Source of the DNA: Methanofollis fontis
Lineage (GTDB): Archaea > Halobacteriota > Methanomicrobia > Methanomicrobiales > Methanofollaceae
NCBI RefSeq assembly: GCF_004297185.1
Contig: NZ_PGCL01000004.1
Span: 56,599-120,598, forward strand
Reading direction: 5' to 3'
DNA length: 64,000 nucleotides
Of the stretch, positions 7,775-16,530 are shown piece by piece. A program made the translations under genes and the position numbers. The notes beneath the pieces are model-generated. The model was not told where the DNA came from, did no database searches, and was given only the letters and a program-made list of their open reading frames with translations. How positions within the stretch are numbered: position 1 is the stretch's first letter; every line of letters starts with the position of its first letter.

Positions 7775-9825
7775 TGCTCCCCGTCCTCCCGCCAGCAGCC
7801 GCGGTGTCCGACCATCCATGCCTGGGCATCGCATGTTCCGTTCAATGGACGTTCATAGGCGCCGTCCGGGAGGAGACGCCTCGCCCGCACATCGTCGGCC
7901 AGGTGCACCCGCAGGAGCCGGAGCACCGCCTCCCGCACCCCGGGGTCGTCGATCGGGAAGAGCACCTCCACCCGGCGGTCCAGGTTTCTCGGCATCAGGT
8001 CGGCGCTCCCCACGAGCACCTCGCCGCTGCCGAAGGCATAGATCCGCACATGCTCAAGGAACCGCCCGACGATCGAGGTGACGGTGATCGTCTCCGATAT
8101 CCCGGGCAGACCAGGGCGCAGGCAGCAGATGCCGCGCACCTGCAGGTCGATCCTGACACCGGCCTGCGAGGCCCGGTAGAGGGCGTCGATGATCTCCTGG
8201 TCGACGAGTGCATTCATCTTGAAGGCGCACCAGCCATCGCCGCCGCTCCGCCGGCGCTCGATCTCTTTTTCGATCCGCTCCAGGATTCCCTGCCGCATGG
8301 AAAGGGGGGCGACGAGCAGTTTTTCATAGCGCCCCTTTCTGGAGAGGCCGGTGAGCACATTGAAGAGATCGGAGACATCGGTGGCGATCGACGGATCGGT
8401 GGTCCAGTAGCCGATATCGGTGTAGATCTTCGCCGTCCCGGCATTGTAATTGCCGGTGCCGAGATGGACGTGGCGGACGATCCGCCCCCCGGCCCGCCGC
8501 ACGATCAGGCAGACCTTTGCATGGACCTTCAGCCCCATGATGCCGTAGACCACATGGACACCCGCCCGCTCCAGCGCCCGGGCCCAGCCGATATTGTTCT
8601 CCTCGTCAAAACGCGCCTTCAGTTCTATTATCGCCGTGACCTGTTTCCCGTTCTGGCGCGCCTCCATCAGGGCGGCGACGATCGGGGAGTTCGATCCGGC
8701 CCGGTAGAGGGTCTGCTTGATGGCCAGGACGTCCGGGTCCTGGGCGGCCTCCCTGATCACGGCGACCACCGGCGCAAAGCTGTCGTAGGGGTGGTAGAGG
8801 AGGAGGTCCGTATCCTCCAGGCGGGGGAGGACCGGTCCGGCACGGTTGAAGAGGGCAGGGACGGCCGGAAGGAAGGGCGTATCCCGCAGGTCAGGACGGT
8901 CGGTCCCTGCGATCTCCATCAGGTCGGCCATGCCGATGGGAGGGTCGAGGGTATAGACCTGCACGGGGGGGAGACCGAGATAGGCGGCAAGCCGCTCCCT
9001 GATCCATTCGGGCATCGCCGTGGTGACGGCGAGGCGGGCCGGTGCGCCCCGCCGGCGGACCTCCATCCCCTCCTCGATGGCCGTGAGCAGGTCAGAGGCC
9101 TCGTCCTCCTCGATCTCGATATCGGCATCCCGGGTGACCCGGAAGGTGTGGCACCCCTCGATCTCCATCCCCACAAACAGCAGGTCCAGATTGGCCTCCA
9201 CCACCTCCTCGATGAAGACCGTGTGGCCCTGCCGGCCGGGTATGCGCACCAGGCGGGGCACGAGCCCGGCGGGCACCTTGACGCGGGCCAGGGCCCGCAC
9301 CCCCCGCACCGGGTCTCGGACGGCGACGGCCAGGTTCAGGGAGAGGTTGGAGATGGCGGGGAAGGGATGCGAGGGGTCGATGACCATCGGGGTGAGCACC
9401 GGAAAGATCTCCTCGGTGAAGAGGCGGCGGAGGGCGGCGCGTTCATCCCCGTCCAGGTCGCCATAGCGGCGGATATGAATCCCGGCCTCCCGCAGCGCCG
9501 GCAGCAGCGCCTCATGCCAGCACCGCCGCTGCTCCTCCATGAGGGGGAGCACCCGGGCACGGATCGCCTCCATCTGCTCCTGCGGCGACATGCCGTCCGG
9601 CGGTGCCTCGAGGGCGCCGCAGATGATCTGCCGCCTCAGCCCGGCGACCCGGATCATGAAGAACTCGTCCAGGTTCGAGGAGAAGATCGAGAGGAACTTC
9701 ACCCGTTCAAGGAGGGGATGGGTGTCGTCAAAGGCCTCCTCCAGGACACGCCTGTTGAACTCGATCCATGAGAGCTCCCGGTTGATGTAGAGGGCAGGAT
9801 CGCCGGGGGTGATGGCCTCTTCCAT
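7771..9825 (-). CDS. ppk1: Polyphosphate kinase 1
   Basis: 684-residue Ppk1, which reversibly transfers the gamma phosphate of ATP to polyphosphate. Domains in order: N domain starting YINRELSWIEFNRRVLEEA, the head domain with SNLDEFFMIRVAGL, and two phospholipase-D-like catalytic domains. Motifs visible are the ADP/arginine region LAIKQTLYRAGSNSPIV, the phosphohistidine motif GLKVHAKVCLI with its His, and HLGTGNYN. ATG 9825 is chosen because homologues start just before the N-domain motif and a GGAG lies 11 bases upstream; an ATG at 9855 would add ten residues. The gene is divergent from the HEAT-repeat gene and coupled to ppx. Confidence 0.95.
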   Translation of the reverse strand: MEEAITPGDPALYINRELSWIEFNRRVLEEAFDDTHPLLERVKFLSIFSSNLDEFFMIRVAGLRRQIICGALEAPPDGMSPQEQMEAIRARVLPLMEEQRRCWHEALLPALREAGIHIRRYGDLDGDERAALRRLFTEEIFPVLTPMVIDPSHPFPAISNLSLNLAVAVRDPVRGVRALARVKVPAGLVPRLVRIPGRQGHTVFIEEVVEANLDLLFVGMEIEGCHTFRVTRDADIEIEEDEASDLLTAIEEGMEVRRRGAPARLAVTTAMPEWIRERLAAYLGLPPVQVYTLDPPIGMADLMEIAGTDRPDLRDTPFLPAVPALFNRAGPVLPRLEDTDLLLYHPYDSFAPVVAVIREAAQDPDVLAIKQTLYRAGSNSPIVAALMEARQNGKQVTAIIELKARFDEENNIGWARALERAGVHVVYGIMGLKVHAKVCLIVRRAGGRIVRHVHLGTGNYNAGTAKIYTDIGYWTTDPSIATDVSDLFNVLTGLSRKGRYEKLLVAPLSMRQGILERIEKEIERRRSGGDGWCAFKMNALVDQEIIDALYRASQAGVRIDLQVRGICCLRPGLPGISETITVTSIVGRFLEHVRIYAFGSGEVLVGSADLMPRNLDRRVEVLFPIDDPGVREAVLRLLRVHLADDVRARRLLPDGAYERPLNGTCDAQAWMVGHRGCWREDGEQ

Positions 9826-9886
9826 ACTGATCTGATCTCCGCCCTCCGGCCACAAGTAGTTTTAGCCGTGAGAGCGAGAAAGATGC

Positions 9887-10456
9887 ATGAACCAGGAGAA
9901 CAGAGCGGTTGCAGAGGAGGCGCTCAGCCAGGCCCTCGGCGGTGCCGATGACGCCCGGGTCAGGCGGATGTCCTCGCTCCTCCTCGGCGGGACGGGATCG
10001 GCAACGGCGACCGGGCCGCTCCTCGAGGCCCTGCGCGATCCAGACATGGGGGTGCGCTCCGCTGCGGCGCAGGCGCTCGCCCGGATCGGCACTCAGGCGC
10101 TGACCGTTCTCATCCCCACCCTGCGGGACCCCGACTGGCGAATCCGCTACCGGGCGGCCGAGGCCCTCGGTGAGATCGGCGATCCCAGGGCCGTTTCCCC
10201 CCTGATCCGTTCCCTTTCCGACGAAAAGGATCATGTCCGCTATATGAGTGCGAAGGCCCTGGGGCAGATCGGCGATCCGGCGGCGATCGATGCCCTCTCA
10301 CGCACGCTCCACGACCAGAACCCGCCGGCACGGAAGGCGGCGGCACTGGCGCTCGGACGGATCGGCGGGGCAGAGGCGGCCCTTGAGGCGGCGCTCGAGA
10401 GCGAGCCCTCCGGGTCGGTGCGCCGCGGGATCCGCGACGCCCTTGGCAGGCCGTGA
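9887..10456 (+). CDS. HEAT-repeat (PBS-lyase type) protein
   Basis: 189-residue protein built almost entirely of short HEAT repeats, each about 31 residues with the pattern DPD..VR..AA.ALG.IGD..A...L. At least four are clear: LRDPDMGVRSAAAQALARIG, LRDPDWRIRYRAAEALGEIG, KDHVRYMSAKALGQIGDPAA and PARKAAALALGRIGG. Such proteins act as binding scaffolds; no catalytic residue is evident. The stop overlaps the start of the next gene as GTGA, so it is likely a functional partner of that membrane protein. The start ATG lies in a short gap divergent from ppk1. Confidence 0.85.
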   Translation: MNQENRAVAEEALSQALGGADDARVRRMSSLLLGGTGSATATGPLLEALRDPDMGVRSAAAQALARIGTQALTVLIPTLRDPDWRIRYRAAEALGEIGDPRAVSPLIRSLSDEKDHVRYMSAKALGQIGDPAAIDALSRTLHDQNPPARKAAALALGRIGGAEAALEAALESEPSGSVRRGIRDALGRP

Positions 10457-11757
10457 TCCCCATGGACTCCCTCGCCCTGCCGATCGATATCACCGTTGGC
10501 ACGGTCGGGTCGGGCGACCCTGCCCCGGCGATCGGGCGAATCGATGCCATCCTGGCCCATACGCCCCATACCGTTACGATCGGCACGGCGGGGACGGAGG
10601 GTCTTGACGATTTCGACCTCCTCGTCGCCTTTTCGGACGCATCAGAATCGGTGCTCGGGCCGGCACGACAGGCGGGGGTGCCGCTGCTGCGGGTGCTGGA
10701 CGGCGGCGCCGTCGCCGAGGGCCCGGGCGCCCCCAGGATCCTTGAGATGTTGCGTTCCACCGACGCCTATAACGCCGAACGGGTGGACGGGAGGCGAATC
10801 CGGCGGGTCTCAAGGGAGCGTGAAGCCGTGCTCCAGGCCCACCTCCGTTCTGCCGGGCTTGAGCCAGACCTCCTGGACCCGCTCGCCAGCTCCCTCCTCC
10901 CCCATTATGTGCGCACCCGCATCCTGGCCGACCGCTACGGCCTCCTCCACCTCGGCGCCGGGACAGCCGTCTACGCCCTTTCGGCGGCAGCGATCACCAT
11001 CGTCACCCTCCAGGCCCTCCTCTTCCCCGCGGCCCTCTTCCTCATCTGGATCGAGGTCGCCTTCATCGCCGCCGTGCTGCTGCTGCTCAGCGCCGCCCGC
11101 ATCCTTGACTGGCACCGCAAGTGGCTGGACTACCGTTTTCTTGCCGAGCGGATCCGCTCCGCCATCTTCCTCTGTTTTGTCTGCATCCGCTGCTCGGTGC
11201 CCGGCGCCCACCCGGGGATCACCCTCACCCACCATGCCGACGACTGGATGTCCCGGGCCTTTGAGGGGCTGCTCGATGTCCGCCCGCTGGACTACTGCTC
11301 CCTGGCCATCCCGCTCGAACCCCTCAAGCAGTTTCTGCTCTCGGCCTGGATCGACCGGCAGGTCGACTTCTACGCCGCCACCGAACGCCACAACCGCCGG
11401 TGCTACGAACTCCTGCTCCTGGCCGGCGAAGGATTCTTCATCGCCACCCTCATCACCGCCGCCGCCCATGCAAGCGGTGCCATACACGCCGGCGGGGCCC
11501 TGCTCGCCGCCGCCACCATCGTGCTGCCGGCGGTGGCCGCCACCCTCTCGGCGATCCGCACCCAGCGGGAGTACCGCCACAATGCCGAACGGGCGGCGGC
11601 GATGCTCCGCCACCTCTCCTCGATCACCCTCCGGATCCGCCGGGCCGAGAGGATGGGCGAGCTCTGCGACCTCCTCGAGGAGGCGAACGAGGTGATGCTG
11701 CGGGAGCAGCAGGAGTGGCGGGTGGTCTTCCGGTTCAGGGAGCTGGAGGGGGTGTGA
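10453..11757 (+). CDS. Predicted nucleotide-sensing (SLOG-like) membrane protein with SLATT-like 2TM segments
   Basis: 434-residue protein I cannot assign to a characterised gene. The first 100 residues are a compact alpha/beta region (VGTVGSGDPAP early, then a DDFDLLVAFSDAS strand and a PLLRVLDGG loop), followed by STDAYNAER. This resembles the N-terminal part of SLOG-family nucleotide-sensor proteins. Residues about 165-215 form two membrane helices followed by DWHRKWLDYRFLAERIRSA, very like the SLATT/DUF4231 signature in which RW..YR.LAE.LR follows a 2TM hairpin. A second 2TM hairpin (about 320-370) is followed by helical REYRHNAERAAAMLRHL. SLATT proteins are proposed pore-forming effectors in nucleotide-activated conflict systems. 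Assignment is from memory of the pattern; alternatives are a generic sensor membrane protein. Coupled to the HEAT-repeat gene by a GTGA overlap. Confidence 0.6.
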   Translation: MIPMDSLALPIDITVGTVGSGDPAPAIGRIDAILAHTPHTVTIGTAGTEGLDDFDLLVAFSDASESVLGPARQAGVPLLRVLDGGAVAEGPGAPRILEMLRSTDAYNAERVDGRRIRRVSREREAVLQAHLRSAGLEPDLLDPLASSLLPHYVRTRILADRYGLLHLGAGTAVYALSAAAITIVTLQALLFPAALFLIWIEVAFIAAVLLLLSAARILDWHRKWLDYRFLAERIRSAIFLCFVCIRCSVPGAHPGITLTHHADDWMSRAFEGLLDVRPLDYCSLAIPLEPLKQFLLSAWIDRQVDFYAATERHNRRCYELLLLAGEGFFIATLITAAAHASGAIHAGGALLAAATIVLPAVAATLSAIRTQREYRHNAERAAAMLRHLSSITLRIRRAERMGELCDLLEEANEVMLREQQEWRVVFRFRELEGV

Positions 11758-12147
11758 TCCCCTTACCGACGGTGCCCGGCATACACGCGATGGCGGCCAG
11801 CACCATCCCGGCCGTGATGGCGATTGAAAAGGGGCCATGGGCCATCTCACGCTCCCCGTATCCTGTACCGCCGCCCTCGACCGTGACCAGCACATGCGGA
11901 TCGGTATGAAACCGGAGGTTTAGAGGTTTTCATCCATCGGGGGGGCAGGCAACCCTGTGGGCTCAACACGTTACCTGAACGCCAAACCGCAGACCTGTCG
12001 GGACAGCCACAGATCCAGGGCCATGTGCACGATGTCGCAAGGACAGGTCCCGATGATCATTGGAGCGACAAATAGCCCTGACAGAGAGATCTGGAGCGAC
12101 CAACGACCATAACGTATAAAATATTTGATTTTATCCGGATCGAGAGA
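11758..12147. other. Intergenic region upstream of the WxL-like gene
   Basis: About 390 bases with no credible gene. The sequence shifts from GC-rich near 11.8 kb to AT-rich by 12.1 kb, as expected for a promoter region. I see no tRNA, repeat array or recognisable riboswitch. Confidence 0.5.
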
Positions 12148-12191
12148 TTTATATTCTTTACGAATATAATCTGGTCGAATTATTCGAGGGG
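12148..12191 (+). promoter_or_regulatory. TATA box and ribosome binding site of the WxL-like gene
   Basis: TTTATATT at 12148-12155 fits an archaeal TATA box and would place the transcript start near 12180. GAGGGG at 12186-12191 sits eight bases before ATG 12200 and can serve as the ribosome binding site. Together they support the chosen start and an independent transcription unit. Confidence 0.6.
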
Positions 12192-12199
12192 CAACAATA

Positions 12200-12733
12200 A
12201 TGAACAAATTTATATTTCTGACACTTGTTTCCGGGTTTCTGCTCATCCAGGCGTCTACTGCAGCCTCCACTGGCTCTGCCGAGATTACAACCGACACCTT
12301 CGGGTCGTCGGTGGACCTGACGGTCAGCGGATCGATCGCCGACTGGAGCCTGACGGTCGGGGAGAACGAAGATACCACCAGCATCGACATGACCGTGCTC
12401 TCGAACAATGCGGACGGATATGAAGTGACGGTCTATGACGCCCTGGACAGCGGGAAAGGCGCCGATTCGGCAGGACATATGACCGATTACACGGGAGCGG
12501 CCTATATTGACAGCCATCTGACAAACGCCCTGCAGATCAAGTCCTCTGGAACGGACGCCTATGTCAGCCTGAGCGGCGATGAGCAGACGATTGAATCAAA
12601 GGCCAGTGCCTCGGAGGACGGCGGCGACTCCTATGATATCGGGATAAAACAGGCACTAGCCCCCTCCGACCGCATTCCATCGGCCGGGCATACATACCGG
12701 ATCATCGTCACCTTCGTGATCACGGCCCTCTAG
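12200..12733 (+). CDS. Secreted WxL-like surface protein
   Basis: 177-residue exported protein. A signal peptide (residues 1-22, MNKFIFLTLVSGFLLIQAST then cleavage near STAAS) is followed by a beta-rich domain. A Trp-Ser-Leu in GSIADWSLTVGEN and a C-terminal YRIIVTFVIT strand are reminiscent of the two halves of bacterial WxL cell-wall domains, which bind peptidoglycan non-covalently; here there is no such wall, so the target would be something else on the surface. The next gene encodes a WxLIP/DUF916-like anchored protein, the usual partner of WxL proteins, which strengthens the reading. The match is by pattern only. Confidence 0.55.
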   Translation: MNKFIFLTLVSGFLLIQASTAASTGSAEITTDTFGSSVDLTVSGSIADWSLTVGENEDTTSIDMTVLSNNADGYEVTVYDALDSGKGADSAGHMTDYTGAAYIDSHLTNALQIKSSGTDAYVSLSGDEQTIESKASASEDGGDSYDIGIKQALAPSDRIPSAGHTYRIIVTFVITAL

Positions 12734-12746
12734 GTGAATTCTGCAC

Positions 12747-14045
12747 ATGAGATACCTCAATCAGTGCATTGTCGCCCTGGTCCTCCTCATTCTCCTCAGC
12801 GCGGTTCTCCACCCCGCCGCCGCCCTCAAGGTCTCGGGCGTGAAGTGGACAGAGGAAATCTCACCGGGCGAAGCGGCCCCCCATCAGATCGTGGTGGAAC
12901 CGAGTCCCGGCGAAGGGGAGATGGACGTGGCCGTCGAGGTGATGGGTTTTTCGAACGGACCCGACCTCTCCTACACAGCAGAGGACACCTCCCCCCATTC
13001 AGCCAGCCCCTATCTCTCTGTTGAGCCGTCGAGCCTGCACCTCCGCCCTGGAGAGCGGGCGACGGTGCAGGTGACATGTGCGCCGCCCGCATCCGCCTCA
13101 GGTGGTCTCTACGCCCTGATCTCATTTCGCCCACTGCCCTCAGCAGAGGGGTCGATGGCGTTTGTCACCGCCGTCCGGGTACCGGTGATGCTCACGGTGG
13201 CCGGGAGCGCCTGCACCGAAACGGCACACATCGATTCCCTCGACCTCCTCAACGACGGCGGGTGCACGGTGGTGAGCGGGGTGAGCCATACCGGCAACCA
13301 CCACTTCTACGGGCTCTCGAACACCGTCGAGATCCATGACGCCAACGGTTCTGTGATCTGGACGGGCGGGACCGATCCGTCGCACCATGCCCTCATCCCC
13401 GGCAGTTCGGTCCTCCTGCAGGTGCCGGTCGATGTCAGTTTGCCCCCGGGCACCTATACACTCTGTTCGTGCATCTATGACGGCGAAGGGCGCCTCCTGG
13501 ACGAACGGAGCGAGAGGATCAGCCTGGAGAGAGAGACGGCACCGGTCCTCTCTGAGGTCTCTGTCGATCTGGACCCCGCCTCTCCGGCGGTGATCACCTC
13601 TCCAGATGGACGGATCACGCTCCACATCCCGGCGGGCGCGGTCTCCACACCGGCGACCCTCAGCCTCGGGCCGTGCCAGGAGGTGCCCCCCGCTTCGGAG
13701 GGGGTCGCACCGGCGGCCACGGCCTTCCTGATCGGCGGGATACCCGGACGGCTGAACCTCCCCATGACGATCGAGGTCGTCCCCTCCACCGATGACCTGG
13801 TTTCGGCCGGCGGCGATGCCGACCGACTCTGCCTCGCCTGGTGGGATAGTGTCGAGGGAAGGTGGACACCGGTCCAGACGGTGTTTGATCCCGCGAGCGT
13901 CAGCCTCAGCGCCCTATCGGACCGCCCTGGCACATGGTCGGTGGTCGTCGTCGCCGGGGGCGAGGACATCCCCGTCCTCCCGATTTTCGGCCTGGTGCTG
14001 GTCGGCGGGATCGGGGTCGCCCTCCTCCGCCGGCGGTGGGGTTAG
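12747..14045 (+). CDS. Membrane-anchored WxLIP-like/ZU5-like surface protein
   Basis: 432 residues with an N-terminal signal (MRYLNQCIVALVLLILLSAV) and a C-terminal membrane anchor (PIFGLVLVGGIGVALLRRRWG). Residues about 25-155 form a beta sandwich with LRPGERATVQVT and a GGLYALISFRPLPSAEG strand, like the N-terminal domain of DUF916/WxLIP proteins. A second beta domain follows. Around residue 285 comes SPDGRITLHIPAGAVSTPAT, the typical opening of a ZU5 domain. It starts 13 bases after the WxL-like gene and probably shares its promoter. The stop overlaps the end of the convergent Fn3-like gene by four bases. Likely a cell-surface pair with the upstream product. Confidence 0.55.
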   Translation: MRYLNQCIVALVLLILLSAVLHPAAALKVSGVKWTEEISPGEAAPHQIVVEPSPGEGEMDVAVEVMGFSNGPDLSYTAEDTSPHSASPYLSVEPSSLHLRPGERATVQVTCAPPASASGGLYALISFRPLPSAEGSMAFVTAVRVPVMLTVAGSACTETAHIDSLDLLNDGGCTVVSGVSHTGNHHFYGLSNTVEIHDANGSVIWTGGTDPSHHALIPGSSVLLQVPVDVSLPPGTYTLCSCIYDGEGRLLDERSERISLERETAPVLSEVSVDLDPASPAVITSPDGRITLHIPAGAVSTPATLSLGPCQEVPPASEGVAPAATAFLIGGIPGRLNLPMTIEVVPSTDDLVSAGGDADRLCLAWWDSVEGRWTPVQTVFDPASVSLSALSDRPGTWSVVVVAGGEDIPVLPIFGLVLVGGIGVALLRRRWG

Positions 14046-14647
14046 CGCCAGCGCAGGGCGGCGACGGCGAACAGGAGGATGAGGACGCCCGGCAGGACGG
14101 GGACCGTGCTGCCGGGCGTGCCATGCGTCCCCTCCGTCGCTACTGTTGTGGGGGGAGGTGGTGCAGGACGCACCCTCTCCCCGGTTGTCTGGACGATTTC
14201 AATGGGGGCCGGAACCGCGGGAGTCCGGGCCGTCTGCACCGTGGGGAGAGTATCATCGTCGCCGGTGTTTTCAGGGGCCGTCGTGAAGGCCACCTCGTCC
14301 GATGCTGCCCGGAGGGTCGCACATTCTGAGACCGCCCGGAGATAGACGGTCGAGCCCGGGGTGAGAGGTGGAAGGGCCACGCAGTGGTGGTATTCCGGCG
14401 CCTCGCCCCCGGAGGCACGGGCCGTATAGTTGCCGGGGAGGGGGCCGTAGTCGACCCATCCGACCGCCTCGCGGTCGGTCTCCCAGCAGACCGTGGCGCC
14501 ATCACAGCCGATCGCCGAGACCGTGAGGTTGGTGATCGCAAGGCCGATATTGGCCGAGATGACGACCTTCTCGGCGGGGGCCGGGGCGATGAGGAGGGCC
14601 ATGAGGAGAAGAACGGTGATGGCCCGTTTTGGTGGGTTCATTCTCAT
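14042..14647 (-). CDS. Secreted Fn3-like domain protein with C-terminal anchor
   Basis: About 200 residues. After a signal peptide (KRAITVLLLMALLIAPAPAE) comes one fibronectin-III-like domain with ITNLTVSAIGCDGATVCWET, GWVDYGPLPGNYT and LTPGSTVYLRAVSE, the layout of purple-acid-phosphatase-type N-terminal Fn3 domains. A Thr/Pro-rich linker of about 50 residues, likely glycosylated, leads to a C-terminal hydrophobic segment (VPVLPGVLILLFAVAALRWR) typical of archaeal surface anchors. Start is taken at one of two close ATGs (14647 or 14641). It is convergent with the WxLIP-like gene; function is unknown. Confidence 0.6.
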   Translation of the reverse strand: MRMNPPKRAITVLLLMALLIAPAPAEKVVISANIGLAITNLTVSAIGCDGATVCWETDREAVGWVDYGPLPGNYTARASGGEAPEYHHCVALPPLTPGSTVYLRAVSECATLRAASDEVAFTTAPENTGDDDTLPTVQTARTPAVPAPIEIVQTTGERVRPAPPPPTTVATEGTHGTPGSTVPVLPGVLILLFAVAALRWR

Positions 14648-14747
14648 CTTTTTCGCCACGGGAGCGGGCATGAACCTTTCTGTTCGGCGGCGCCAGTAGA
14701 CGGCAGAATTATTATAGGGTCATAAGGGTCATACAACCCGTATATAC

Positions 14748-15080
14748 ATGGATAAAAACCTCGGGGAGGCACAGCGCTGGATTTCAGTGAAGATTTCGAA
14801 TGGGCCTGCTTTCAAGCACAGCAGAGCGCCGAAAAGGCGTTGAAGGCGGTGCTCTATGGGAGGGGGATGCGACGGATCATCACCCATTCGGTCTTCGAGT
14901 TGCTCAGGGAGATCGACGACCCCGCTCTCCTCTCTTTCCGGCGTGATGCAAAACACCAGTGTATACATCACAACCCCGTACCCGGACAGCATCGCCGGAG
15001 GTCTCGCACCCTGTGAATATTTCGAAGAGGAGGATGCAGAGGAATGCATACAGGCGGCACGACCCCTTCTCCCGACCTGA
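14748..15080 (+). pseudogene. HEPN-domain toxin gene, broken by two frameshifts
   Basis: A HEPN-domain ribonuclease-type toxin can be read only in pieces. From ATG 14748 one frame gives MDKNLGEAQRW, the usual opening. The second frame continues DFEWACFQAQQSAEKALKAV and HSVFELLREIDD. Near 14965 one extra base moves the sense to a third frame with VYITTPYPDSIAGG and EYFEEEDAEECIQAA, ending at 15080. The three pieces in order match the family pattern without gaps, so at least two small indels (near 14780 and 14965) have destroyed the frame. Its 3' end overlaps the intact nucleotidyltransferase partner gene. Confidence 0.75.
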
Positions 15081-15367
15081 TTGCGGCCCTCCTCGCCTTT
15101 GCGGCGGATGTGCGCTCCCGGTTCAGGATCGAACGGATCATCCTCTTCGGTTCGGCGGCGACAGGGACACTTCACGAAGGGAGCGATATCGACCTGATCG
15201 TGATCGGGGATTTTTCCGAACGCTTCCACAAACGCATCGCCGCCCTGCTCGACCTCACCGATCTACCGATCGAGCCCCTCTGCTATACGCCGGCGGAGTT
15301 CGAGCGTCTTGTGGAGGAGAAGAACCCGTTCATCATCGAGGCGCTCTTAGAGGGCGTTGACCTGTAG
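15044..15367 (+). CDS. MNT-type nucleotidyltransferase antitoxin
   Basis: 107-residue minimal nucleotidyltransferase. The core is RIILFGSAATGTLHEGSDID, giving the GSxxxG and DxD metal-binding motifs. MNT proteins pair with HEPN toxins and neutralise them, in MntA/HepT by transferring AMP to the toxin. The start overlaps the end of the degenerate HEPN gene, the standard HEPN-then-MNT order. The antitoxin frame is intact although its toxin is not. Confidence 0.85.
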   Translation: MHTGGTTPSPDLIAALLAFAADVRSRFRIERIILFGSAATGTLHEGSDIDLIVIGDFSERFHKRIAALLDLTDLPIEPLCYTPAEFERLVEEKNPFIIEALLEGVDL

Positions 15368-15422
15368 AAAATCGCCCCGGGAACAGGGGTGACGGCGAAA
15401 CCGCCCCTCTGCCGAAAGGCTG

Positions 15423-15773
15423 ATGATGGGGCAGGCTACAGCAAGAGGAATGTATACCCTGACCGAGAAAATCTGTGAAACCATCATTCGTGTACTGACA
15501 CAGAACGATGCCGAGCGGATCGCAGTCTTCGGCTCCTATGCGCGGGGGGAGGCCGGCCCGGAGAGCGACATCGATATCCTGGTCAGGTTCGGCCGCACAA
15601 AAAGTCTTCTCCAGATCGTGCGGATAGAGGACGAGCTCAAGGCTGCCCTCCATAGAAACGTCGATCTCGTCACAGAAAAGGCGGTCAGCCCCTACCTTGC
15701 CGATACAATACACCGTGACGAAGTGGTGATCTATGACGCCGGAAGATCCCGCGTACCTCCATCATATCCTTGA
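15423..15773 (+). CDS. MntA-type nucleotidyltransferase antitoxin
   Basis: 116 residues at most; the start may instead be ATG 15450 (MYTLTEKICE). Contains RIAVFGSYARGEAGPESDID with both GSxxxG and DxDI motifs, then HRNVDLVTEKAVSPYL, typical of MntA-like antitoxins. The end overlaps a HepT gene by 41 bases. In the characterised pair MntA polyadenylates HepT. The frame is intact. Confidence 0.85.
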   Translation: MMGQATARGMYTLTEKICETIIRVLTQNDAERIAVFGSYARGEAGPESDIDILVRFGRTKSLLQIVRIEDELKAALHRNVDLVTEKAVSPYLADTIHRDEVVIYDAGRSRVPPSYP

Positions 15774-16061
15774 TTCCAGCATTGAGGACTTTTCGAGAGA
15801 CATTTCATCGGCAGCAGAACTCAACAGTCATCCGCTCCAGCGTGCCGGGATCGAGCGTATGCTCACAATAATCGGCGAGGCGGCAAAGAATATTTCACCG
15901 CAACTGCGAAGGAAATACCGTGGAAAGAGATCGCAGGCATGCGGGACAGGACCGTTCACCACTCCTCTGGTGTGGACTATGAAGCAGTATTCCTGACAGT
16001 TCGAGACGACCTTCCGCTGCTCAAACAGTGCATCCATACGATTTTCGATGAAGAAGGCTAG
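15733..16061 (+). pseudogene. HepT-like (DUF86) toxin gene, frameshifted
   Basis: The first frame reads DPAYLHHILDSSIEDFSRDI and GIERMLTIIGEAAKNISPQL, the HepT N-terminal half. At about 15912 the frame is lost. The continuation EIPWKEIAGMRDRTVHHSSG, then DDLPLLKQCIHTIF to the stop at 16059-16061, is in another frame, one base being missing in the GGAAATACC region. The HEPN catalytic Rx4H is still encoded (MRDRTVHH) but the Tyr of the usual RX4HXY motif is Ser. As written, the product would lack the active site. Partner of the upstream MntA-type gene. Confidence 0.8.
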
Positions 16062-16530
16062 ACCCCATGGAGAGATGAGCACACGCAAATGCCAGTCCCG
16101 GATGCAGAGGATTCACAGGGCGGGGACCCTTAGTCGGGACGAACTGGTAGATTTCACCCTCCCGATAGAACGACCATGAACCCGGATCCGCCTCCACCGG
16201 GAGGGGAGCACCCCTCCCGGACCCACCCCCCATGCGATAGGGAAGGTACCATTGTTGCACCAGAATGATGAAAACGTGAACGGCGTTCTGCTGATCTATC
16301 TCTCCGGCCAGGGATAGCGTATAAACCCGCCCGGCAGGAGCCAGATGGAACCCGAACACCTGCAATCGGGAAACAGACACAGATGGAGTGGAAAAGATTT
16401 GCGGCCACAGGAGGGGATGCCGCACTCCGTCCGGTTTCAGGGTGCGACCATACCCTCCCGGATATGGCCGGAAGCGTATCCCCTCTTCGAACGGTTGAAC
16501 CGGTGATCGAGCAGCTCAGGGCGATCGATG
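16062..16530. other. Non-coding gap between toxin-antitoxin remnants
   Basis: About 470 bases without a recognisable gene; open frames here have no family resemblance. It contains one perfect hairpin (listed separately). The last 60 bases may hold the degenerate 5' end of the nucleotidyltransferase relic that follows (an EPVIEQLRAID-like stretch). Confidence 0.4.
16197..16220. repeat. Perfect 10-bp hairpin
   Basis: CCGGGAGGGG, loop AGCA, CCCCTCCCGG. The stem is GC-rich and perfect. It lies in non-coding DNA between toxin-antitoxin remnants; it could be a transcription-stalling structure or a relic of a small mobile repeat. Confidence 0.7.

Noticed and set aside
7804..9771. 655-codon open frame opposite ppk1
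   Set aside because: Same GC-bias shadow effect; composition (H, D, G, P rich) is artificial and ppk1 motifs on the other strand are complete.
16021..16425. 134-codon minus-strand frame in the gap after the second HepT
   Set aside because: No domain, no ribosome binding site and it spans a perfect hairpin; regarded as chance.
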